From contig CAMDQL010000019.1 in the NCBI GenBank assembly GCA_945905915.1, forward strand, positions 1 through 24,530: a stretch of DNA of 24,530 bases, read 5' to 3'. This DNA is from Flavobacterium psychrophilum (GTDB taxonomy: Bacteria; Bacteroidota; Bacteroidia; Flavobacteriales; Flavobacteriaceae). A program made the translations under genes and the position numbers. The notes beneath the pieces are model-generated. The model made no database searches, had not been told where the DNA came from, and was given only the letters and a program-made list of their open reading frames with translations. The first letter of the stretch is position 1. Each line of letters opens with the position of its first letter. Shown here in pieces: positions 1-6,089 of the stretch.

Positions 1-351
1 TTTCAACGCAGGATTGTTCTTTTCTATGGTATGTAGCGCCGTATCAATTTTTAGCGCGATATCGTTTTGTTTCGAGTTGGCTATAATATAAGACCAACGG
101 GATTCATCAGGCAAAAAGAAAATATTCGACATATTGTAGAATTCCTTCATCTCAAGGTATTTCTCTTTTCCATCGGCAATGAGTTCCTTGCGGCGTTCTT
201 CAAACTTGTCACTAGCAAATTTCAGGAAAATTAATCCCAATACTACGTGCTTGTATTCGGATGATTCTACGGTTCCTCGTAATTTATTTGCGGAATCCCA
301 TAGTGTTTCTTCAATGCTTTTTTCTTTTTTAGGTTTTGCTTGCTTGGCCAT
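1..351 (-). CDS. hsdM: Type I restriction-modification system, DNA methyltransferase subunit HsdM (N-terminal part, cut by window edge)
   Basis: Reading leftward from an ATG at 351-349, the frame is open for 117 codons to the window edge without a stop. After a lysine-rich start (MAKQAKPKKEK) come SIEETLWDSANKLRG, ESSEYKHVVLGLIFLKFASD and LPDESRWSYI. These are hallmarks of the helical HsdM N-terminal domain (N12-type), which contacts target DNA and the HsdS specificity subunit. The SAM-binding and NPPF/Y methylase motifs would lie outside the window. HsdM with HsdS methylates adenine in a bipartite site, and HsdR adds cleavage; neither partner is visible here. No Shine-Dalgarno sequence precedes the ATG, as usual in Bacteroidota. 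The long upstream region holds a palindrome (402-411), an inverted repeat (435-506) and one -10-like box (562-569). Family assignment is secure; whether the system is complete cannot be seen. Confidence 0.92.
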   Translation of the reverse strand, partial: MAKQAKPKKEKSIEETLWDSANKLRGTVESSEYKHVVLGLIFLKFASDKFEERRKELIADGKEKYLEMKEFYNMSNIFFLPDESRWSYIIANSKQNDIALKIDTALHTIEKNNPALK

Positions 352-401
352 ATGTATTTTTTAATGATTTTTAGTGCTATATAATCCTGGTTTAATCATC
401 A

Positions 402-411
402 ATTCCGGAAT
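402..411. repeat. 10-bp perfect palindrome upstream of hsdM
   Basis: ATTCCGGAAT is its own reverse complement and lies 51-60 bases before the hsdM start. It is GC-rich for this stretch and could be a binding site for a dimeric regulator. Type I and II restriction operons are sometimes controlled this way, but no regulator gene is visible. It may also be chance. Confidence 0.3.
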
Positions 412-434
412 AGTCAGAGATTGTTTTGTTGCGC

Positions 435-506
435 TCTAATACCAAATTTCCAAAATCATAATTTTTACTTGAATTACGGAATCACCTATGTCTGTTTGGT
501 ATTAGA
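435..506. repeat. 12-bp perfect inverted repeat with 48-base spacer
   Basis: TCTAATACCAAA at 435-446 is matched by its exact reverse complement TTTGGTATTAGA at 495-506. The 48-base spacer is AT-rich and has no coding frame of note. The arms are too far apart for a terminator and no T-run follows. It could be a miniature mobile-element remnant, an extended RNA stem in the hsdM leader, or a regulator site. It sits in a stretch of nearly 300 bases between the terminator at 651-685 and hsdM. Confidence 0.5.
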
Positions 507-561
507 TTATAGGATGTTTATTTGCAAACAAATTCTTTTTGTTTTTAAAAGTATATCCCTA

Positions 562-569
562 CAAACATA
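562..569 (-). promoter_or_regulatory. Candidate Bacteroidota -7 box for hsdM
   Basis: On the minus strand the sequence is TATGTTTG, an exact match to the TAnnTTTG element. No good TTTG -33 element lies 17-23 bases upstream, so the assignment is weak. It would give an hsdM leader of roughly 200 bases containing the inverted repeat at 435-506. Confidence 0.25.
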
Positions 570-650
570 CAAAAAAGCAACGGAAAGAAATATGAGGGAA
601 ACCGTAAAGTAATTAACTTTAAGTCAATTGTAGGACGAAGATTTTTTATA

Positions 651-685
651 CAAAAAAAGGCGGTTTTTACACCGCCTTTAGTTTT
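651..685. terminator. Bidirectional rho-independent terminator
   Basis: AAAGGCGGT (656-664) and ACCGCCTTT (671-679) form a perfect 9-bp stem with a 6-base loop. On the minus strand it is followed by seven T (652-658), on the plus strand by TTTAGTTTT (677-685). No conventional gene ends next to it on either side. That implies a short minus-strand transcript arising between here and the tRNA terminator at 882-918. Confidence 0.8.
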
Positions 686-738
686 AAGAGTATTTCCAAA
701 AGAAACCTCCTGATTGCCCTCTTTCTCCACGACAACAT
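667..738 (-). CDS. Possible 23-residue cationic amphipathic peptide (speculative)
   Basis: An ATG at 738-736 opens a 23-codon frame that begins MLSWRKRAIRR and ends LKLKAV. Its TAA (667-669) lies in the loop of the terminator hairpin. Basic residues (R5, K6, R7, R10, R11, K19, K21) alternate with hydrophobic ones, as in a membrane-binding amphipathic helix. The position directly before a strong terminator, with no other gene to use that terminator, is the main argument that it is real. There is no Shine-Dalgarno sequence, and a frame this short can arise by chance. I recognise no family. The transcript may instead be a non-coding RNA. Confidence 0.25.
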   Translation of the reverse strand: MLSWRKRAIRRFLLEILLKLKAV

Positions 739-746
739 CTAGTAAT

Positions 747-801
747 ACAAGTTTTGGGATTGATCCCCTTTTTATTGCCCCACAGGTATTGGAATTGATC
801 C
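747..801. repeat. Imperfect 20-bp direct repeat, period 35
   Basis: Positions 747-766 and 782-801 agree at 17 of 20 bases, both ending GATTGATCC on the plus strand. The period of 35 is not a multiple of three, so this is not a protein repeat. The copy at 747-766 overlaps a GGGAT-CA-ATCCC dyad (minus-strand reading). It could be a nucleic-acid binding pair or a local duplication. Confidence 0.5.
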
Positions 802-819
802 GTTATTTTGCTCTTCCAT
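772..819 (-). CDS. Possible 15-codon leader peptide (speculative)
   Basis: An ATG at 819-817 opens the short frame MEEQNNGSIPIPVGQ followed by TAA (772-774). It would be the first reading frame of a minus-strand transcript starting near 835 and ending at the terminator 651-685, with the 667-738 frame 33 bases downstream. I recognise no family, and the length makes chance very possible. It is recorded because the interval otherwise has no gene. Confidence 0.15.
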   Translation of the reverse strand: MEEQNNGSIPIPVGQ

Positions 820-841
820 AACTATAAAATAAACAATAGAG

Positions 842-880
842 CAGATATAGGAATGAATAATTGTTTGACCTATGTTTGAC
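842..880 (-). promoter_or_regulatory. Candidate activator-dependent promoter: paired GTCAAAC repeats plus -7-like box
   Basis: On the minus strand GTCAAAC occurs twice (874-880 and 863-869) with a period of exactly 11 bases, one helical turn. Thirteen bases further on is TATATCTG (842-849), one mismatch from TAnnTTTG. No TTTG -33 box is present; the direct repeats occupy that position. Direct repeats of about 11 bases replacing the upstream promoter element are typical of OmpR/PhoB-family response regulator sites. That the pair works this way is inference. Confidence 0.35.
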
Positions 881-881
881 A

Positions 882-918
882 TGTAAAAACAAAAAAGCCC
901 TTACATTGCTGTAAAGGC
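882..918 (-). terminator. Rho-independent terminator of the tRNA-Asn pair
   Basis: Read on the minus strand, GCCTTTACA (918-910) pairs with TGTAAGGGC (905-897) through one G-U pair, around a 4-base loop. A run of six T, then G and five more T, follows. It lies directly after the second tRNA in transcription order. Confidence 0.8.
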
Positions 919-931
919 TTTTGTTTATTGG

Positions 932-1005
932 CTCCCTCTCTTGGGCTCGAACCAAGGACCCTCTGATTAACAGTCAGATGCTCTAACCAACTGAGCTAAG
1001 AAGGA
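932..1005 (-). tRNA. tRNA-Asn (anticodon GUU), distal copy, CCA encoded
   Basis: A 74-base cloverleaf reads leftward from 1005. The acceptor stem TCCTTCT pairs with AGAGGGA, the D arm is AGCTCAGTTGGTTAGAGC, the anticodon arm is CTGACTGTTAATCAG with GTT, and the T arm is CTTGG-TTCGAGC-CCAAG. The discriminator is G, and the following three bases (931-929) encode CCA. It is nearly identical to the copy at 1041-1114 and is transcribed after it. The terminator at 882-918 follows. Confidence 0.97.
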
Positions 1006-1040
1006 ATAACCTTAAAGGTTTGTATTTTACTAAAAAGTTG

Positions 1041-1114
1041 CTCCCCCTCTTGGGCTCGAACCAAGGACCCTCTGATTAACAGTCAGATGCTCTAACCAAC
1101 TGAGCTAAGGAGGA
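1041..1114 (-). tRNA. tRNA-Asn (anticodon GUU), promoter-proximal copy, CCA not encoded
   Basis: Same cloverleaf as 932-1005, with acceptor stem TCCTCCT/AGGGGGA. The only two differences are at positions 5 and 68, which pair with each other: U-A in the distal copy, C-G here. The bases after the discriminator are CAA, so the CCA end must be added by the CCA-adding enzyme or by processing. The promoter at 1139-1169 lies just upstream. Confidence 0.97.
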
Positions 1115-1138
1115 AGGTGTTTGTCTTTTTAGCGAGTG

Positions 1139-1169
1139 CAAATATAAACTGAATTTTTATTACCGCAAA
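1139..1169 (-). promoter_or_regulatory. Bacteroidota housekeeping promoter for the tRNA-Asn genes
   Basis: On the minus strand TTTG (1169-1166) is followed after 19 bases by TATATTTG (1146-1139), an exact match to TTTG-N19-TAnnTTTG. It ends 24 bases before the first tRNA nucleotide, so the primary transcript would have a short 5' leader. This is the best-matching promoter in the window. Confidence 0.75.
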
Positions 1170-1186
1170 TTATTTACTGTAAAAAA

Positions 1187-2512
1187 TTACAAAAGTTTGT
1201 CCATAATCAACTGGTAAATATCTTTCCCAAAAGTTAAGGCCATTAAACTCAACAAAATTATCATTCCGCCTGTTTGAACATGCCCCATGGCTTTGTCTGA
1301 TAATTTTCTACCCGTAATCATTTCGGCAATCGTAAACAATGCATGACCACCATCTAATCCAGGAATTGGTAATAAGTTCATGAAGGCCAATCCGATGGAA
1401 AACAAGGCCGTAAAATTCCATATAAATTCCCAATCCCAAGTATTTGGTAAACGACGCGCAATTCCAATAGGGCTTTGAACGTGTTTATAAGCTTCGGTTT
1501 TTGGTCGTAATATTAATTTGAACTGTTTTACGTTGTAAACTAATAAAGACCAAGACTCCTTTACTGCTGCTGGAATAGCTTGCGCAAGAGTTAATTGATT
1601 AATAACTTCATAATCTAATTTATCTAACGGTTTATTGAAAAACCCTAACTTTCCTTCTTGATCTACTTTGGCATTCAATTCAACGATTTGAGTTCCTCTT
1701 AAAACAGATAAAGAAATGCTGTCGTTTTTATGTTTTGAAATAGAATCTTTAAATTCATCATAAAAGGTAAATGCAGCACCATTTAAAGCTTTAATTTTAT
1801 CTCCTTTTTGTAATCCTGCTATATTAGCGGCCGATTTTGGAACAACAGAATCTACAACAGTGTTTGAAAAACGTGGACCAGCAAATTCTTTTCCTTCTTT
1901 ACTGATGATTTCACCTTTCATTTCATCGGATAAAATTACATCCACTTTTGCACCATTGCGTTCTACCTCAACTTTATTGCCTAGTAAAACGTCTAGCGTG
2001 ATTCGGTTATAACTTGGCTGATATTTTCCATCAACTGATAGAATTTTATCGCCATTTCTAAAGCCTGCTTTTTGACCTACTTCGCCAAAAGCTAATCCGT
2101 TTGCTTGAATTTTATCTGTAGCAATATATTTTTGACCAACTGTAGCAAATAAAATTGTAAAAATGAACCAAGCTAAAATTATATTCACGATGATTCCACC
2201 CAACATAATAATTAAGCGCTGCCAAGCTGGCTTTGATCGAAATTCCCAAGGTTGTGGTTCGCCACTCATTTGTTCGGCATCTAAACTTTCGTCAATCATT
2301 CCCGAAAGTTTTACATAACCGCCTAAAGGCAACCAACCAATTCCCCATTCTGTTTCACCAATTTTTTTCTTAAACAGAGAAAAACCCGCATCCATGAATA
2401 AATAAAATTTTTCGACGCGTACTTTAAACATTTTGGCGGTGATATAATGCCCGAATTCGTGAAGAATTACTAATACCGATAAAATAAATAATATTTGTGC
2501 TACTTGAATCAT
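1187..2512 (-). CDS. rseP: RIP metalloprotease RseP (site-2 protease)
   Basis: A membrane-embedded zinc metalloprotease that cleaves transmembrane substrates such as anti-sigma factors and leftover signal peptides. The 441-residue protein has HEFGH at residues 18-22 in the first membrane helix, giving two zinc ligands and the catalytic Glu. A beta-hairpin/GGYVK region is near 65, a second helix (LGGIIVNIILAWFIF) near 105-120, and two PDZ domains follow (about 130-200 and 215-290). The C-terminal LDG motif (PIPGLDGGHALF, Asp387) supplies the third ligand. The length is normal for the family. The start ATG begins directly in the first helix, as usual. It lies 70 bases downstream of the M1 peptidase gene on the same strand, with a terminator hairpin (2536-2561) between, so it probably has its own promoter. 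The usual Bacteroidota neighbour dxr is not adjacent. Confidence 0.95.
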   Translation of the reverse strand: MIQVAQILFILSVLVILHEFGHYITAKMFKVRVEKFYLFMDAGFSLFKKKIGETEWGIGWLPLGGYVKLSGMIDESLDAEQMSGEPQPWEFRSKPAWQRLIIMLGGIIVNIILAWFIFTILFATVGQKYIATDKIQANGLAFGEVGQKAGFRNGDKILSVDGKYQPSYNRITLDVLLGNKVEVERNGAKVDVILSDEMKGEIISKEGKEFAGPRFSNTVVDSVVPKSAANIAGLQKGDKIKALNGAAFTFYDEFKDSISKHKNDSISLSVLRGTQIVELNAKVDQEGKLGFFNKPLDKLDYEVINQLTLAQAIPAAVKESWSLLVYNVKQFKLILRPKTEAYKHVQSPIGIARRLPNTWDWEFIWNFTALFSIGLAFMNLLPIPGLDGGHALFTIAEMITGRKLSDKAMGHVQTGGMIILLSLMALTFGKDIYQLIMDKLL

Positions 2513-2535
2513 TGCTGTGCTTTTATTTAAAAGAC

Positions 2536-2561
2536 AAAAGTAAGGTTTTCGCCTTACTTTT
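2536..2561 (-). terminator. Terminator after the M1 peptidase gene
   Basis: AAAAGTAAGG (2536-2545) and CCTTACTTTT (2552-2561) are a perfect 10-bp inverted repeat with a 6-base loop; on the minus strand TTTTGTCTTTT follows. The 3' arm and next base read TACTTTTG, a TAnnTTTG match 23-30 bases before rseP, so the element could double as an rseP -7 box. No -33 box is visible. Confidence 0.65.
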
Positions 2562-2582
2562 TACTACTATTTTTTTGATGTA

Positions 2583-4517
2583 CTATTTTTTTATAAAATT
2601 TTTATGAATTACCCCTTCCGAAGTAGTGATTTTAAGCAAATGAATGCCCGAAGCTAATTCCGAAATCGAAAAATCATGATCTGTTTTTTGTCCTATTAGT
2701 TGTCCTAAAGTATTAAAAATTTCGACCTTTTCTAATTGAACACTAGTTGGCATCATAATGTGTAATTCATCATTTGCTGGATTTGGATAAACTGAAATAG
2801 TTTGTTCTAAATCGAAAGAGTTACTTGCTAAAGTAGCCACATTGTTTCTAGAAATAATATGTTTGTTTGGGTCAAAAGTTACTCCGGTTACCACAAACGG
2901 CACCGATACGATAAACTCTTGCCCATTACTGGTATGATTTACTACTACATCGTGTGTTACTCCATCAACATCAGAAAATCTAATTTGTAAAGGCATTTCA
3001 AAATAAAGAACACTAGGATCAGATTGCGTTTGATTAACCGTTATTTTTGCCTGACCTGCTCCCCAATTTTGAGCCGTAATTGTATACGTAGGATATCCTT
3101 GATTGTATATCCAATCATTAAAAAACTCATCTAAGTAGCTTCCATGAACTTCTTCTAATTTTGCTTTAAAATCAGTAGTAATAGCATATCCATAAGCTAA
3201 ATTTGAATCATTTAAATAATTTCTTAATGCCTGAAAAAATGCCGTATCTCCCATTTTCCATCGCAACATATGGGTAACCATTGAACCTTTATTATAAGAT
3301 AATCTACTACTGAAAATTCTTCCTACATTTAAAGCTTCTGCATCTGTTAAATAAACGGCTCCATTAGTTACTGCAGTAATATTGTTAATTTTCCCCGATT
3401 TCCAAGAAACAAAACTTGTTGGAGCATAATTTTCAACATCTAAACCTGCTAAATATTCTGTAATTCCTTCGTTTAACCAAATATCTTTCCATGTGCCACA
3501 GGTTATTTTATTTCCAAACCATTGATGCGCCATTTCATGCGCAATTAATGAGCGTCCCCAGCTGTTCATAAAAGAGACTGTTGTATGTTCCATGCCTCCA
3601 TTCAATCCAGCTCTTGCATGACCATATTTTTCAGTTCTAAATGGGTAATTTCCTACAATTGATTCAAAGAAATTAATAATGTCTGGTGTTACAGCTAAAC
3701 TACTTATCGAAGAGGTAGCCTCCTCAGGATAAATATAATTCACTATAGGAAAGTAAGGACTTGCAGTTGTGCCTAAACCTCCTTGTTGATTATATATTTG
3801 ATAATTTGTAACCGCAATAGCGACTAAATAAGCCGGAATTGGATAATTGTGATGAAAATGAGTTGTTTTATCTGACCCAGAAATAGTTTGCGAAACTTCT
3901 AAACCATTCGAAACACTAACATAAGTAGACGGTGCAGTAATATAAACATCAATACTGGAAATTTTATCATTTAAATCTTGTTTACAGGGCCACCAGTCTC
4001 TTGCTCCAAAAGGCTCCGAAAGTGTCCAAAGTACCGGATTTGAATTGTGTGTGCCTATTGTAAAAGCACCTTCAAGGTTTGATGGCACCCCACTATATAT
4101 TATTTCTGCGGTAGCGTTATCCCCTGTGTTAAGTATTGATGGTAAATTAATAACTAATTCATGCGTAGCATTATGAGAAAAAGTTGTGGCTACATTATTA
4201 ATTTTTACAGATGAAATTGTAAACGGATTAGTTGTTTTTTTATATAAATCAAAAGTTACTGTTGACATATTATTTGTCGTTGCAGTAAACGTAATTTTTA
4301 CATTTCCACTAACAGATAAAACGCTTGGATTAACTGTAAAACGAAGTTCGCAATAAGTCACATCATAATTTTGTGTGTTTGGATTTACTGCAAGTTGCAT
4401 GAGCGAAGAAGCCGACTTCATTTCTGATTCTACCATTCGATCAAATTCCTCAGACTCAGATTGTGAAAATCCAAAAAATGCCAGTAAAAGAAACAGGTAT
4501 GTTATATTTTTTTTCAT
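2583..4517 (-). CDS. Secreted M1-family metallopeptidase with T9SS sorting domain
   Basis: A 644-residue exported zinc aminopeptidase-like enzyme. A signal peptide (about 1-19, MKKNITYLFLLLAFFGFSQS) precedes an M1 N-terminal beta domain. The exopeptidase-type motif at 307-311 is GGMEH rather than the usual GAMEN. The zinc site is HEMAH at 327-331 with the third ligand Glu350 (WLNEG), at the expected 18-residue spacing. The C-terminal 75 residues (VYPNPANDELHI to the FIKK end) form a type A T9SS sorting domain, so the protein should cross the outer membrane and be anchored or released there. It is shorter than cytosolic PepN and lacks the large helical C-terminal domain. It likely digests peptides outside the cell. 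A strong terminator follows. It diverges from serS across 226 bases. Confidence 0.93.
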   Translation of the reverse strand: MKKNITYLFLLLAFFGFSQSESEEFDRMVESEMKSASSLMQLAVNPNTQNYDVTYCELRFTVNPSVLSVSGNVKITFTATTNNMSTVTFDLYKKTTNPFTISSVKINNVATTFSHNATHELVINLPSILNTGDNATAEIIYSGVPSNLEGAFTIGTHNSNPVLWTLSEPFGARDWWPCKQDLNDKISSIDVYITAPSTYVSVSNGLEVSQTISGSDKTTHFHHNYPIPAYLVAIAVTNYQIYNQQGGLGTTASPYFPIVNYIYPEEATSSISSLAVTPDIINFFESIVGNYPFRTEKYGHARAGLNGGMEHTTVSFMNSWGRSLIAHEMAHQWFGNKITCGTWKDIWLNEGITEYLAGLDVENYAPTSFVSWKSGKINNITAVTNGAVYLTDAEALNVGRIFSSRLSYNKGSMVTHMLRWKMGDTAFFQALRNYLNDSNLAYGYAITTDFKAKLEEVHGSYLDEFFNDWIYNQGYPTYTITAQNWGAGQAKITVNQTQSDPSVLYFEMPLQIRFSDVDGVTHDVVVNHTSNGQEFIVSVPFVVTGVTFDPNKHIISRNNVATLASNSFDLEQTISVYPNPANDELHIMMPTSVQLEKVEIFNTLGQLIGQKTDHDFSISELASGIHLLKITTSEGVIHKNFIKK

Positions 4518-4686
4518 GCTTAATAGGTTGGTAAATTTTAGGTGTTTTACAATTTGTAGTTTAAAAAATACTAATAAAATTTAAGAATTGTAAAATTGTA
4601 GCGAATATATCATAAAATATTCAAATTTTAAAATCTTTTCTAGCTGAAATTCACAGATATACAATATGAAACGAGCATTTTGTTTT

Positions 4687-4721
4687 TTTGTCCATTATCT
4701 GAATCCAATTTCTTAAATTTG
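4687..4721 (+). promoter_or_regulatory. Candidate serS promoter
   Basis: TTTG (4687-4690) and TAAATTTG (4714-4721) are separated by 23 bases, the upper end of the Bacteroidota range. The -7 box ends 22 bases before the serS ATG, so the leader would be short. The M1 peptidase gene diverges from the same 226-base region, but no convincing promoter was found for it. Confidence 0.5.
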
Positions 4722-4743
4722 TCACTTTAAAATCCAATACACC

Positions 4744-6015
4744 ATGTTACAAATAGCATACATTAGAGAAAACAAAGAAGAGGTAGTTAAAAAATTGGCG
4801 AAAAAGAACATTGATGCCAAAGCTGCTATTGATCAAGTAATAGCACTTGATGAAAAAAGAAGAGCCACTCAAGCAGAATTAGACACTATTAAATCGGAAT
4901 CTAATAAGCTATCCAAAGACATTGGAGATTTAATGAAAGCTGGCGAAAAAGCTAAAGCTGAAATTTTAAAAGAAAAATCGGTTCAACTTCGTGAAAAAGA
5001 CAAAGAATTAACCGAAGTATTGAACGCTTTTGCTTCACAACTTCAAGACGAATTATATAAATTACCTAATATTCCGGCGGATATTGTTCCTCTTGGGAAA
5101 ACACCTGAGGAAAATTTAAACGTTTTTGAAGAAGGTGAAATCCCTAAATTACATGATGGCGCATTACCTCATTGGGAATTAGCCAAAAAATATGATTTAA
5201 TCGATTTTGAATTAGGCGTAAAAATAACGGGAGCAGGTTTTCCGGTTTACAAAGGGAAAGGTGCTAAATTACAACGTGCTTTAATCACTTATTTCTTAGA
5301 CAAAAATACCGATGCAGGTTATTTAGAATACCAAGTTCCGCATTTGGTTAACGAAGCTTCTGGTTTTGGAACCGGTCAATTACCCGATAAAGAAGGACAA
5401 ATGTACCATGTAGGCCTTGACGATTTATATTTAATTCCAACTGCTGAAGTTCCGGTAACCAATATTTTTAGAGATGTTTTACTGAACGAAAATGAGTTAC
5501 CTGTTTTATGTACGGGCTATACACCTTGTTTTCGTCGTGAAGCAGGATCGTATGGTGCGCACGTTCGCGGATTAAATCGTTTACACCAATTTGACAAAGT
5601 TGAAATTGTTCGCATTGAACATCCTGATAATTCTTACAAAGCTTTAGACGGAATGGTGGATCACGTAAAAGAAATTTTACAAGAATTGAAATTGCCTTAC
5701 CGTATTTTAAGATTATGTGGTGGCGATATGAGTTTTGCTTCGGCTTTAACTTATGATTTCGAAGTGTATTCAACAGCACAAGAGCGTTGGTTAGAAATTA
5801 GTTCGGTTTCTAACTTTGAAACATTTCAGGCGAATCGATTAAAATTACGTTTCAAGGATAAAGACGGTAAAAATCAATTGGCACACACCTTAAACGGAAG
5901 TTCATTAGCTTTACCTAGGGTTTTAGCTGGAATTTTAGAAAACTACCAAACCCCTGAAGGCATTGTGGTTCCTGAAGTTTTAAGAAAATACACCGGATTT
6001 GATATTATTAACTAA
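4744..6015 (+). CDS. serS: Seryl-tRNA synthetase
   Basis: A cytosolic class II synthetase that charges tRNA-Ser with serine. The 423-residue length is standard. An N-terminal antiparallel coiled coil (about 25-110, rich in K and E) is the arm that grips the long variable arm of tRNA-Ser. The catalytic domain follows: TAEVPVTN near 230, motif 2 (PCFRREAGSYG, about 260-270) and motif 3 (NGSSLALPRVLAGILENYQ, about 383-401). The C-terminus PEVLRKYTGFDII is typical of bacterial SerRS. The ATG at 4744 starts the expected MLQIAYIREN. It heads a plus-strand run, but a hairpin at 6034-6089 separates it from the TPR gene. Confidence 0.98.
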   Translation: MLQIAYIRENKEEVVKKLAKKNIDAKAAIDQVIALDEKRRATQAELDTIKSESNKLSKDIGDLMKAGEKAKAEILKEKSVQLREKDKELTEVLNAFASQLQDELYKLPNIPADIVPLGKTPEENLNVFEEGEIPKLHDGALPHWELAKKYDLIDFELGVKITGAGFPVYKGKGAKLQRALITYFLDKNTDAGYLEYQVPHLVNEASGFGTGQLPDKEGQMYHVGLDDLYLIPTAEVPVTNIFRDVLLNENELPVLCTGYTPCFRREAGSYGAHVRGLNRLHQFDKVEIVRIEHPDNSYKALDGMVDHVKEILQELKLPYRILRLCGGDMSFASALTYDFEVYSTAQERWLEISSVSNFETFQANRLKLRFKDKDGKNQLAHTLNGSSLALPRVLAGILENYQTPEGIVVPEVLRKYTGFDIIN

Positions 6016-6033
6016 ACGTTACTCTTTATAACT

Positions 6034-6089
6034 TAATGTACTAATTCAACGCTAAAAAGTGTTACATTAGTACATTATTTGTTTTATTT
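6034..6089 (+). terminator. Long hairpin with T-run between serS and the TPR gene
   Basis: TAATGTACTAAT (6034-6045) pairs perfectly with ATTAGTACATTA (6066-6077). Inside, after a 2x2 internal loop, AACGCT pairs with AGTGTT around an AAAA loop, giving about 18 bp in all. TTTGTTTTATTT (6078-6089) follows and ends exactly at the next ATG. It is AT-rich for a terminator but has the right shape. It should end serS transcripts, at least partly, and a messenger that reads through would carry the hairpin beside the next start codon. Confidence 0.6.

Noticed and set aside
179..364. 61-codon plus-strand frame at the left end
   Set aside because: It is the complement of the hsdM coding sequence, which is clearly recognisable on the minus strand.
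421..612. 63-codon plus-strand frame in the hsdM upstream region
   Set aside because: Composition is that of AT-rich non-coding DNA, it has a TTG start, no family resemblance and no promoter in front.
545..730. 61-codon minus-strand frame starting with GTG
   Set aside because: It runs straight through a perfect terminator hairpin and T-run, so a full-length message is unlikely. The first part reads protein-like, but upstream codons lack a start.
2535..2542. Exact -7 box (TACTTTTG) before rseP inside the terminator stem
   Set aside because: No -33 element is present and the stem symmetry explains the sequence, so it is mentioned only with the terminator.
4518..4743. Promoter for the M1 peptidase gene
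   Set aside because: TATATTCG on the minus strand has one mismatch and no suitably spaced -33 box; not reported as a feature.
5468..5779. 103-codon open frame on the minus strand within serS
   Set aside because: It lies entirely inside conserved seryl-tRNA synthetase sequence and has no recognisable domain or start signal.
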